Assembly: GCF_025245835.1 (NCBI RefSeq)
Contig: NZ_JAOBWS010000014.1
Coordinates: 1-64,000 of the forward strand
DNA: 64,000 nucleotides
DNA from: Rheinheimera sp. 4Y26
GTDB lineage: Bacteria; Pseudomonadota; Gammaproteobacteria; Enterobacterales; Alteromonadaceae
Direction of reading: 5' to 3'
The notes beneath the pieces are model-generated. The model saw only the letters and a program-made list of their open reading frames with translations, searched no databases and was not told where the DNA came from. The position numbers were made by a program, and so were the translations under genes. Below, piece after piece: positions 18,113-24,601 of the stretch (positions are counted from its first letter, which is position 1; every line of letters starts with the position of its first letter).

Positions 18113-18481
18113 ATGAATACTGAATTCGCAAAACACCTCGATTATTTGGCCATGCTGGTGCAAATTGACAGCCTTTTTGACGACTATGATGGCAACAAAC
18201 AGCAGATAGACCAGTTGGCACTATTGATTGAACAATACGAATCGACATCTTCGATTTTAGCCGATTTTAATCAGCGCGTTGCTGATATATCACCGTCGAA
18301 GGCGTTACTGTCAGTGTTGTTAGAGCAGCACAACCTCACCGTCGAAGACTTCGCTGAATCGGTCGGCAGCTCCGAACAAGTCGTTGGTGTTCTTGAGGGA
18401 AAACAATCGCTCACTTTGCAGCAGTTGTTAGCCTTGTCAAAGCAGTTTGGCATTTCCTTTGAGGCGACACTGAGCATCTGA
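18113..18481 (+). CDS. HigA-like helix-turn-helix protein without an adjacent toxin
   Basis: A 122-residue protein with ATG after a GAGAG site. Residues 60-120 (SKALLSVLLEQHNLTVEDFAESVGSSEQVVGVLEGKQSLTLQQLLALSKQFGISFEATL) form a HigA/XRE-type domain; the N-terminal half is helical. HigA antitoxins normally follow a HigB mRNase gene, but the 178 bases upstream contain no ORF for one. It may be a solitary antitoxin remnant or a regulator, possibly of the umuDC operon that begins 85 bp downstream. Confidence 0.75.
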   Translation: MNTEFAKHLDYLAMLVQIDSLFDDYDGNKQQIDQLALLIEQYESTSSILADFNQRVADISPSKALLSVLLEQHNLTVEDFAESVGSSEQVVGVLEGKQSLTLQQLLALSKQFGISFEATLSI

Positions 18482-18537
18482 AGGCGCTTTCTATGCGACC
18501 ACTCCAATTGACAATCCGAAAAATCATGCGATCATAG

Positions 18538-18553
18538 CTGTATATAAATACAG
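18538..18553 (+). promoter_or_regulatory. LexA (SOS) box upstream of umuD
   Basis: CTG-N10-CAG with an alternating AT core (CTGTATATAAATACAG), close to the gammaproteobacterial LexA consensus, 12 bases before the umuD ATG. The position implies direct SOS control of umuDC. Confidence 0.9.
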
Positions 18554-18565
18554 TTATTGGTGATT

Positions 18566-19009
18566 ATGTCCGTTTCATTTCTTGGCGAGTCCGCTATCCG
18601 CAGCACATTGAAGTTGCCGCTGTTTGTCAGCAAAGTCTCGGCCGGGTTTCCTTCGCCGGCGCAGGATTACGTTGAGCAAACGCTGGACTTAAACGAGCTG
18701 TGTATTAAGCGCCCGGCAGCAACTTTCTTTGTGCGGGTTGAGGGCGAATCCATGATTGAAGCTGGCATTTTCCACAACGATATCCTGGTTATCGACCGCT
18801 CGGTACAGCCGGTGCATGGCGATATTGTGGTTGCTCAGGTGGATGGCGGTTTTACCGTGAAAGAGCTTTGTTTGCGGCCAAGGCTGATGCTGCTGCCGCG
18901 TAACAGTGCTTATCAACCAATTTTGCTTGCAAACGACAACGAACTGCAGATTTTTGGCGTGGTCACCAATGTGGTGCGTCAAATGAGTCGCTCACATAAA
19001 ACTGTTTGA
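18566..19009 (+). CDS. umuD: UmuD-like self-cleaving subunit of DNA polymerase V
   Basis: A 147-residue S24 peptidase. The self-cleavage site is Ala-Gly in KVSAGFPSP, the catalytic Ser is in VEGESMIEAG and the Lys in GGFTVKEL. RecA filaments promote cleavage to the active UmuD' form, which joins UmuC for translesion synthesis. ATG 18566 is chosen over TTG 18557 because it fits the family start (MSVSFLGES). A LexA box lies just upstream and umuC starts 2 bases after the stop. Confidence 0.92.
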   Translation: MSVSFLGESAIRSTLKLPLFVSKVSAGFPSPAQDYVEQTLDLNELCIKRPAATFFVRVEGESMIEAGIFHNDILVIDRSVQPVHGDIVVAQVDGGFTVKELCLRPRLMLLPRNSAYQPILLANDNELQIFGVVTNVVRQMSRSHKTV

Positions 19010-19011
19010 GT

Positions 19012-20316
19012 ATGAGCAAAACTTTTGCCCTGGTGGATTGCAATAACTTCTATGCGTCGTGCGAAAAATTGTTCCGGCCAGACCTGGCTGACAAACCCGT
19101 GGTGGTGCTTTCAAACAATGATGGTTGTGTGATTGCCCGCTCGCGTGAAGCAAAAGCGCTGGGGGTAAAAATGGGCGTGCCGTACTTTGAGGTGCGTGAG
19201 CTGGTTGGTAAGCATGGTGTAGTGGTGTTTTCGTCCAACTACGCCCTTTATGCGGACATCTCAAGCAGAGTGATGTCGACGCTTGAGCTTCTGGCGCCTG
19301 CGGTAGAGGTGTATTCCATCGACGAGGCATTTCTGGATTTAACCGGGGTTCAACACGCCGTTTCGTTGGCAGATTTTGGTTTGGAAGTTCGCCAAACCAT
19401 CCGTAACTGGACTGGGATGGCGGTTTGTGTCGGCATAGCGCCAAGTAAAACACTGGCCAAACTTGCCAATCACGCCGCCAAGCAGTGGCAAAAAACGGGT
19501 GGCGTGGTGGATTTAACCAGCAAAGAGCGGCAGAGAAAATTGATGGCCCTAATGCCTGTTAGTGAGGTGTGGGGAATTGGCGGCAGGATGACCAAAAGGC
19601 TGAATGGGCTTGGTATTTACACCGCACTTCAGCTGGCCGATGCCTCACCCAAAATGCTGCGCCGACAATTCTCGGTCGTCATTGAGCGAACCGTGGCCGA
19701 GCTTAATGGCGAATCCTGTCTTGCACTGGAAGATGTAGCAACCAACAAAAAAGAAATTGTCAGCTCCCGCGCCTTTAGTCAGCGCATCACCGAATTTGCG
19801 CACATGCAGCAGGCGGTATCCGAATATGTTCACCGCGCTTCTGAAAAACTCCGGAGCCAAAAATCCAGAGCCAAACAGCTCACTGTATTTATCCGCACCA
19901 GTCCTTTTAGCAATCACATCCAGGACCCGTTTTACAGCAATTCCGCAACTGGCGTACTGGTAAGCCCAACCGACGATACCCGGGATTTTTTGCATCTTGC
20001 TGATGAGCTTTTGAAAAAAATCTGGAAAGACGGCTATCGCTACGCCAAAGCAGGCGTGATGCTGGCCGATTTTTACGATGAAGGGATTGAGCAATTACAA
20101 TTATTTGCTGATACCGGCAGCGCCTGTGTGAATGAGGCAGCGCCAGTTTGTCGCACTAACACCGCGCTGATGTCGATGCTGGATGAAATCAACCACAGCG
20201 GCAAAGCTAAAGTGTTTTTTGCTGCTAAAGGTTTGAAGCAGGATTGGGCAATGAAACGCCAGTTGTTATCTCCGGCGTATACAACGAAGTGGAAGGATAT
20301 TCCTAAAGCTAACTAA
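19012..20316 (+). CDS. umuC: UmuC-like Y-family DNA polymerase V catalytic subunit
   Basis: A 434-residue Y-family polymerase. Catalytic acidic residues are in FALVDCNNFYASCE and in YSIDEAFLDLTG; the SNNDGCVIARS motif, helix-hairpin-helix region (VWGIGGRMTKRLNGLGI) and little-finger domain follow. It copies across damaged bases with UmuD'. Start ATG 19012 is used rather than TTG 19006. Mobile elements of gammaproteobacteria often carry umuDC or rulAB; here it lies inside the island. Confidence 0.94.
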   Translation: MSKTFALVDCNNFYASCEKLFRPDLADKPVVVLSNNDGCVIARSREAKALGVKMGVPYFEVRELVGKHGVVVFSSNYALYADISSRVMSTLELLAPAVEVYSIDEAFLDLTGVQHAVSLADFGLEVRQTIRNWTGMAVCVGIAPSKTLAKLANHAAKQWQKTGGVVDLTSKERQRKLMALMPVSEVWGIGGRMTKRLNGLGIYTALQLADASPKMLRRQFSVVIERTVAELNGESCLALEDVATNKKEIVSSRAFSQRITEFAHMQQAVSEYVHRASEKLRSQKSRAKQLTVFIRTSPFSNHIQDPFYSNSATGVLVSPTDDTRDFLHLADELLKKIWKDGYRYAKAGVMLADFYDEGIEQLQLFADTGSACVNEAAPVCRTNTALMSMLDEINHSGKAKVFFAAKGLKQDWAMKRQLLSPAYTTKWKDIPKAN

Positions 20317-20359
20317 GAGCGAGTTGCAGACGATGGCCCGGCAAATTTGTGCAAAAACC

Positions 20360-20397
20360 GAATGTCCGAAACACATTTATAGCGGACATTCATTTTT
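20360..20397 (+). terminator. Terminator after umuDC
   Basis: GAATGTCCG (20360-20368) pairs with CGGACATTC (20383-20391) around a 14-base loop, followed by A and five T residues. It sits 44 bases after the umuC stop. The stem sequence matches that of the hairpin at 4655. Confidence 0.65.
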
Positions 20398-20583
20398 ATG
20401 AAATGGTTTTCAAAAACTTTATGAGAGAAAGTCTCTCCCTCATCTCATAAGTCGCATTGCTTACATAGATTTCGGGTTAGTTGTGCATATCCTAGCCGAG
20501 TTTTACGCCTGACTAGCCTGATGAGTTGAAGCCCAATGCTTTGGGCTATAACAACTTGCTAATCAATTGCTTAGGGCGCGTTG

Positions 20584-20621
20584 GCTTTGCCTTATTTGCA
20601 GTCATTCGTTTTTTTCGTGAA
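20584..20621. repeat. 37-38 bp repeat, copy 2 (partner at 4664-4700)
   Basis: Same orientation as copy 1, differing by two bases and one T in the run. Unlike copy 1, the upstream arm of the hairpin (CGAATGTC) is missing, so this copy would not fold as a terminator and looks like a transferred fragment or a recombination scar. Confidence 0.75.
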
Positions 20622-20823
20622 GCCATCATTTCATAACACTTCCAACTTAGTGGAAAAATTCAGTGTGCCATACAGGTAAATTAAAAGTGAATTCAGTTCT
20701 AGAACAGCTTTTAAAGTTATTTATTTTCGGTAAGCTAAACTAATAGTGTAAATTTATTTTGCCTCTCGGATATTACTGAGAGGTCTAGATAATAATTGTT
20801 ATGTTTTTTCGAGGAATCGAGCA

Positions 20824-21156
20824 TTGATTGAGAAACAGTACCGCTGGATTATATGGGGAATCATTTTAGGCGCACTAATTACGCCTGTACTGAAATATTA
20901 TGCTCCCAAAGTCGCAAAGTTTTATTCAGCGCCGCAAAGATGTACCACAGTGATTTCCTCTAAAGGGAGCTCGGAGTATTGTCTAACAGAAAAATTCCGC
21001 CCTCCAATTGAGTGCTTCTTTGATGAAGAAAGGAGCAAGAGTCGTGAATGTCGGGCTCTAAAGAGTCTCTCAGAAAGGAACAAAAAAGAAGTGTCATTTA
21101 GTATTTTTGGTCATTTAATCACAATAAAAAGAGAGCTAGCGAAGCCAGAAGAATAA
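20824..21156 (+). CDS. Hypothetical single-pass membrane protein
   Basis: A 110-residue protein with TTG start preceded by a GAGG ribosome site. One transmembrane segment at about 9-26 (WIIWGIILGALITPVLKYYA) is followed by a basic region and a domain with four cysteines (CTT, YCL, ECF, ECR), so a periplasmic disulphide-bonded domain is possible. No family was recognised. Confidence 0.5.
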   Translation: MIEKQYRWIIWGIILGALITPVLKYYAPKVAKFYSAPQRCTTVISSKGSSEYCLTEKFRPPIECFFDEERSKSRECRALKSLSERNKKEVSFSIFGHLITIKRELAKPEE

Positions 21157-21190
21157 AACCAAAACATAACAAGTGTAGGCTGTTGGAAAA

Positions 21191-21525
21191 TTACTCGCTG
21201 CGCTCGCAAGATTCAGTCGTGACCATCTGCAACAGCGTCATCGCCCGACCTTCAACGGCCATACTCGCGCGTAGAATAAAATGGCGGAGTTCTTTGTTGG
21301 CATTACTACAATCAACCAGGATAAGCGGTTGTTTTCCTTCGACTAAAGCCCCAGTCGTTGCCGCGTAAAACACAGGAACTTCCTGTTGCATGGTGATATG
21401 ACCGAGCATTGTCCGTTGGTGAGCAGACTTTGCAAGGATGCCGTCAGCGAGTTCAGAAGATGTTTGTTGAAAGAATTTGGGGTGACAATTTCGAGAAAAT
21501 CGGCGAGCATGGCTTGAACATTCAT
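21191..21525 (-). pseudogene. Degraded IS4-family transposase fragment
   Basis: Two overlapping minus-strand frames together give the start of an IS4-type transposase. Frame A from 21525 reads MLADFLEIV...LTASLQSLLTNGQ. The other, from about 21409, reads MLGHITMQQ...PLILVDCSNANKE, then FILRASMAVEGRAMTLL. The latter matches the first catalytic Asp block (LVDWS-like) of IS4 transposases, here with Cys in place of Trp. A deletion and frameshift separate the parts and everything after the first Asp region is gone, so the element is dead. Confidence 0.65.
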
Positions 21526-21713
21526 GGCGTGTTCTAGGTTAGGTGTTTTTGGCGAAAGATCAGATCAGGAAACGTTATAAATGTTCCCTTCCCGTCGGAC
21601 AAACCGAAATACGCACACCTAACTGTTTGTTTTATTTTACCAATTTTTTGGGATGTCTCAGTTAGTGAATTTCAATATGAATAAAAATTTTTCAGATCTG
21701 AAGGAGACAATTT

Positions 21714-22016
21714 ATGGATAAATTTTACTTAGAAGAGCCTGGGGTTTTACTTGAATTTTATCCTGAAGAATTAACGCTGACCACTTATATATATGATGAA
21801 ATTCATACTGTATATGAAACAGATTTACAGGGATTAAGAAATATTTATAAGTCTTACCTTATGAAAGGTTTTAAAGTGTACGATCCGGATTTAATAATTG
21901 GTTCCGAGCCAATTGATAAATCACCGTCTTATGACTCAATAATTAAAGATAAAATTGATGAGCTTGAACGAAAAGAGTTTTTTACGCCTCATCCAGACGA
22001 TTGGGCTTATAAGTGA
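21714..22016 (+). CDS. Hypothetical small acidic protein
   Basis: A 100-residue AT-rich gene with a strong AAGGAGA ribosome site. The protein is acidic and aromatic-rich (EEPGVLLEFYPEELTLTTYIYDEIHTVYETD) and lacks signal peptide or membrane segment. It begins with a beta-rich part and ends with a charged helix. No family was recognised. Isolated small acidic proteins of this kind in islands are sometimes immunity proteins or anti-defence factors, but nothing here shows that. Confidence 0.6.
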   Translation: MDKFYLEEPGVLLEFYPEELTLTTYIYDEIHTVYETDLQGLRNIYKSYLMKGFKVYDPDLIIGSEPIDKSPSYDSIIKDKIDELERKEFFTPHPDDWAYK

Positions 22017-22716
22017 TGGAAATTAAAAATGACTAAGCTTGAATTAGAAAATTTAAAAGGACAGGAGCTAACGGATCCCCAGAAATAATCTAACAATATC
22101 ATTCAATTACTTTCCAGACATTTGACCAGTCAAAAACACGTGCCCATTCAAGCATTTGCCTGACTGCAGCTTGGATCTCCTCGCTGCTGATGCCTACTCT
22201 GGCTAATCGGCATAGTCGTTTACCCAGATATTGAACGATAACACTCTGCGAGTGTTCACTGAATTCGCTTGAAACGACCTGTGTTTACCGGCCAATTCAG
22301 CTGCTTGTAAAACGTCAGCACACGGAAAGTTAGTCGCTACGCTCCCAATTTTCCGTTGAACATTGCGATATGCTAACTCCTAAAAGCGGGCTTTAATGTG
22401 TGTAAAGTGAAAGGTCCGCTTTTGGCGCACCGCTACGATATCAATATTCACGTTAATGGTCATTAAAGTGTATAGTTCTGATTTTAGCGAAAAGCTCATA
22501 CTTTTCCAAGGCATCAACTATGAAATGGACAAATTTATGCTGCATTAATGTTTATTTATTTTAAAAAATCAATGACTAAATTCTTGCTGAGTAAGCTTGA
22601 TAACCTTGACAAAAGGTTTAAAAATGTTCATCTCATTCGCCACTTCAAACTAAAATATAAAAAATAATTGACATGTTTTATGATGTTTACTACTGACTAA
22701 ACGAAGGATTAAGATT
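22017..22716. other. 700-bp AT-rich region with gene debris
   Basis: No intact gene of useful size was found. The left part holds a minus-strand coding remnant (22099 to about 22320). Around 22320-22355 an imperfect inverted repeat begins with CGGAAA and ends with TTTCCG. The rest is AT-rich and presumably carries the promoter of the gene at 22717; TTGACA is present at 22668-22673 but the -10 is poor. Confidence 0.5.
22099..22320 (-). pseudogene. Frameshifted coding remnant of unknown family
   Basis: On the minus strand the stop codon at 22099 closes a frame reading EHSQSVIVQYLGKRLCRLAR, then VGISSEEIQAAVRQMLEWA. Upstream, a different frame reads ADVLQAAELAGKHRSFQANS and appears to continue into it after a one-base shift near 22270. 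The composition looks coding, but no start codon or ribosome site supports an intact gene and no family was recognised. Confidence 0.35.
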
Positions 22717-23310
22717 GTGTTATTTATTATTTCTATACTTGTTGTAGGCATAATTATTTTTGCTTTATGGCACCAAAGACATCAGAAATATTCAACTTCA
22801 GGTGACAGAGTCAAACCGGCAATTGTAGAAACCACCAACAAGATAGAGGTATGCAATGACTCAAGTGCAATTTGGGTTGGTGCCATTCAAGACAAACTAT
22901 TAGTTGTTTTCGATAAGGAAATTCAACCTAGTGACTCTTCATTTATATATATTTATTACGTGAACGGCAACTCTATGTGCACACGGAACGCTGATGACGA
23001 GAGACGTCGATTTAGAACAGTCAAAGATAATAATCGAGTTAATTTTGCCCTTGTAAATTATTTGTGTTGGAAAAAAAATAACACCCAAGAAATTAAATTC
23101 CGTAAGGCCCTAACTGATTTTGTAATTGAAACGCCAGGACTAGCACGTGATAAATGCCCCGACTACAAAGGCGAGCCCAAAAGTGTATATTCAGTTGGGA
23201 GTTTTGCTGAAGGTAGTCAATCTGATGGAGTTAGAATTGTCGATATCTGTAATCGATGTTCTGGTGCCGGTTATATAGATATTCTTGCATGCAATATTTA
23301 TAAACAATAA
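22717..23310 (+). CDS. Hypothetical membrane-anchored protein
   Basis: A 197-residue protein with GTG start and AAGGA ribosome site. The N-terminus is a single membrane anchor (MLFIISILVVGIIIFALWH), followed by a beta-rich domain. It is rich in cysteine (for example MCTRN, LCWKK, KCPDY, ICNRCSG, ACN), suggesting disulphides outside the cytoplasm. No domain was recognised. Codon use is AT-rich like the gene at 21714, consistent with recent acquisition. Confidence 0.6.
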   Translation: MLFIISILVVGIIIFALWHQRHQKYSTSGDRVKPAIVETTNKIEVCNDSSAIWVGAIQDKLLVVFDKEIQPSDSSFIYIYYVNGNSMCTRNADDERRRFRTVKDNNRVNFALVNYLCWKKNNTQEIKFRKALTDFVIETPGLARDKCPDYKGEPKSVYSVGSFAEGSQSDGVRIVDICNRCSGAGYIDILACNIYKQ

Positions 23311-23627
23311 CACTATTGCCTTATCGCTGAAGGGAGCGCCTTATATAGATATTATCCTAATTTATAAAATACACAGGTAGTGAGCTGGCCTGCTCGGAAT
23401 TTCCACTTTTACACCCAAATCAGTTTTTCACGGTGTCTGTCAGATTAGATTTGAGTCAGATTTTTCTGTACCCAAACCTGTTTTCCAGCAAAGTATTAAT
23501 CTTATGAAAAGCAGCTTTCGGTGAATAGCGCCGATTTAATCAAATTTCATTGAATTTCCGCTTTTGGCACAAACCGGCAATTCATAAATCGACTACAAAC
23601 CCCTTATTGATTCCTACCACTCACCAA

Positions 23628-23655
23628 TCTAATTTATCCGAACGAATAAATTAGA
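23628..23655. promoter_or_regulatory. Operator-like inverted repeat 1 upstream of the HipB-like gene
   Basis: Perfect 10-bp arms TCTAATTTAT and ATAAATTAGA separated by 8 bases (CCGAACGA). The N8 spacing is that of HipB-type operators, and the site lies 62 bp before a HipB-like start codon. Confidence 0.65.
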
Positions 23656-23678
23656 TTGCATAGTTCAAAGTCTGGCGC

Positions 23679-23704
23679 CTAAAATATTAGAACGCATAAA
23701 TTAG
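23679..23704. promoter_or_regulatory. Operator-like inverted repeat 2 upstream of the HipB-like gene
   Basis: Arms CTAAAATAT and ATAAATTAG (7 of 9 complementary), again with an 8-base spacer containing GAACG. It lies about 50 bp from site 1 and 13 bp before the ATG, a good position for autorepression. Confidence 0.6.
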
Positions 23705-23716
23705 TGAATTAATCTT

Positions 23717-24073
23717 ATGAAAGTAACAGTTAAGAACGTGGCTGATATTGGACGCGCAATCAAAATAGCGCGGATTAGTCATGGTCTGGACCAATTGACC
23801 GCCGCAGAGTTGTCTTTTGTTGGTCAAACCTTTTTAAGTCACATTGAGAATGGCAAGGAAACCGCACATATAGGGAAGACTTTAAAAGTCATGGAATCAC
23901 TGGGAATCAGAGTCGAGTTAACATTACCACCAAGCGTCGAAGATCTCGTTAATAATGAGCGAACGGCTGCTGAGCTTGGCATACACCACTCGAATTTTTA
24001 CATGGCGCCAGAACTCGAAAACGTACTCAAAGAAAACCCCAAAATGCGCGCTAAAAGAATTCGGCGCAATTAA
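23717..24073 (+). CDS. HipB-like helix-turn-helix regulator without HipA
   Basis: A 118-residue protein. Residues 9-75 form an XRE/HipB domain (IGRAIKIARISHGLDQLTAAELSFVGQTFLSHIENGKETAHIGKTLKVMESLGIRVELTLP). The C-terminal 40 residues are basic and unstructured. HipB antitoxins are normally followed by the HipA kinase, but the next gene rightwards is the broken greB on the other strand. Two operator-like repeats precede it, so it most likely represses itself. It could be a solitary regulator or control island genes such as a recombination directionality factor. Confidence 0.75.
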   Translation: MKVTVKNVADIGRAIKIARISHGLDQLTAAELSFVGQTFLSHIENGKETAHIGKTLKVMESLGIRVELTLPPSVEDLVNNERTAAELGIHHSNFYMAPELENVLKENPKMRAKRIRRN

Positions 24074-24174
24074 CTCCAGTTGAGACTCAGCTTCTCGATT
24101 TCGATAGCAGCTAGGCTCAATAACTTTTTGAGTTTGAGGGGCAAAGCAGCTAAAACCACTCATGAATAGTATGC

Positions 24175-24198
24175 ATATATAGTACGAGTACTATATAT
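24175..24198. repeat. 24-bp inverted repeat near the island's right end
   Basis: Perfect 10-bp arms ATATATAGTA and TACTATATAT around CGAG, about 60 bp inside the greB junction. No T-run follows. A recombinase or regulator site is plausible from its place. Confidence 0.7.
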
Positions 24199-24238
24199 CT
24201 AGGCAATAAAATCGCGGCTTAGACTGAAGTTAGTACAC

Positions 24239-24427
24239 CTAAAGTAGGTCTTTCACATAATCTGCATTCTCCGAGCGATCGCCTAAGCTGGCGGCCCAGC
24301 TGACAATGCGGGTCACTTCCGGTCTTTTTTTAAACCACAGATGGTCGTGTTCCGCTTTTAATGCGTTATAACCCTCGCGGGTGACTAACTTGGTTTTAAC
24401 CTGATGAATAATCGGTGTTTTTGCCAC
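24239..24427 (-). pseudogene. greB: Native greB, truncated by the island
   Basis: The minus-strand frame reads KTKLVTREGY...LKAEHDHLWFKKRPEVTRI, then VSWAASLGDRSENADY, the N-terminal coiled coil of GreB. It then departs at once into VKDLL and a stop at 24239. The rest of the coiled coil and the FKBP-like domain are absent, so it cannot act on RNA polymerase normally. Its position divergent from tex is the usual one for greB in related bacteria, so this is the chromosomal copy. The annotated start is GTG 24427; the usual family start aligns about ten codons later at a GTT, so the 5' end is uncertain. The missing 3' part is expected left of the window. Confidence 0.85.
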
Positions 24428-24601
24428 TCTGCTTTGCTCTGCTCAAGGTTGGTAATGCGATAAAAACCGGCCTGCGACTCTCCCAATCCGGGTAACAACA
24501 ATGGATTTTTTGCCGCTGAAGATAGACAATACCGGCCATCTGCATTGTTATCCGGCCTCCGCCTTGTTTTTACCGGCGCAGGCCTTGAGGAATATAAGAA
24601 T

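Larger units (their letters stand above)
20317..20823. other. Gene-poor spacer after umuDC
   Basis: About 500 bp with no supported gene. It holds the umuDC terminator, a 7-bp stem hairpin AGCCCAA...TTGGGCT at about 20531-20548, and the second copy of the 38-bp repeat at 20584-20621. Confidence 0.6.
23311..23716. other. Intergenic region before the HipB-like gene
   Basis: About 400 bp without a supported gene. The sequence TTATATAGATATT occurs at the end of the preceding gene and again near 23342, a short local repeat. The right end holds two operator-like inverted repeats described separately. Confidence 0.5.
1..24256. mobile_element. Gamma-mobile-trio (GMT) type genomic island, left end outside the window
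   Basis: The block from the left edge to about 24256 has the marks of an integrated island. It holds a giant tyrosine-recombinase-like gene and its partner (gmtZ, gmtX), regulators without partners, transposase debris, an SOS-regulated umuDC, AT-rich orphan genes, and a right border that interrupts a conserved gene. The border is placed where homology to GreB stops on the minus strand, after the conserved ENADY motif at about 24257. From tex rightwards the genes are housekeeping. The left border and gmtY are not in the window, so total length is unknown. The trio identity rests on protein features recalled from the published GMT family, not on a search. Two or more elements stacked here cannot be excluded. 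Confidence 0.7.

Noticed and set aside
19645-20094. 149-codon minus-strand ORF within umuC
   Set aside because: Shadow frame of a strongly conserved polymerase gene; no ribosome site or recognisable domain.
20531-20595. Integron attC-like site (hairpin plus TAACAA ... GCGTTGGC)
   Set aside because: The core sites do not match RYYYAAC/GTTRRRY well, there is no cassette array and no IntI.
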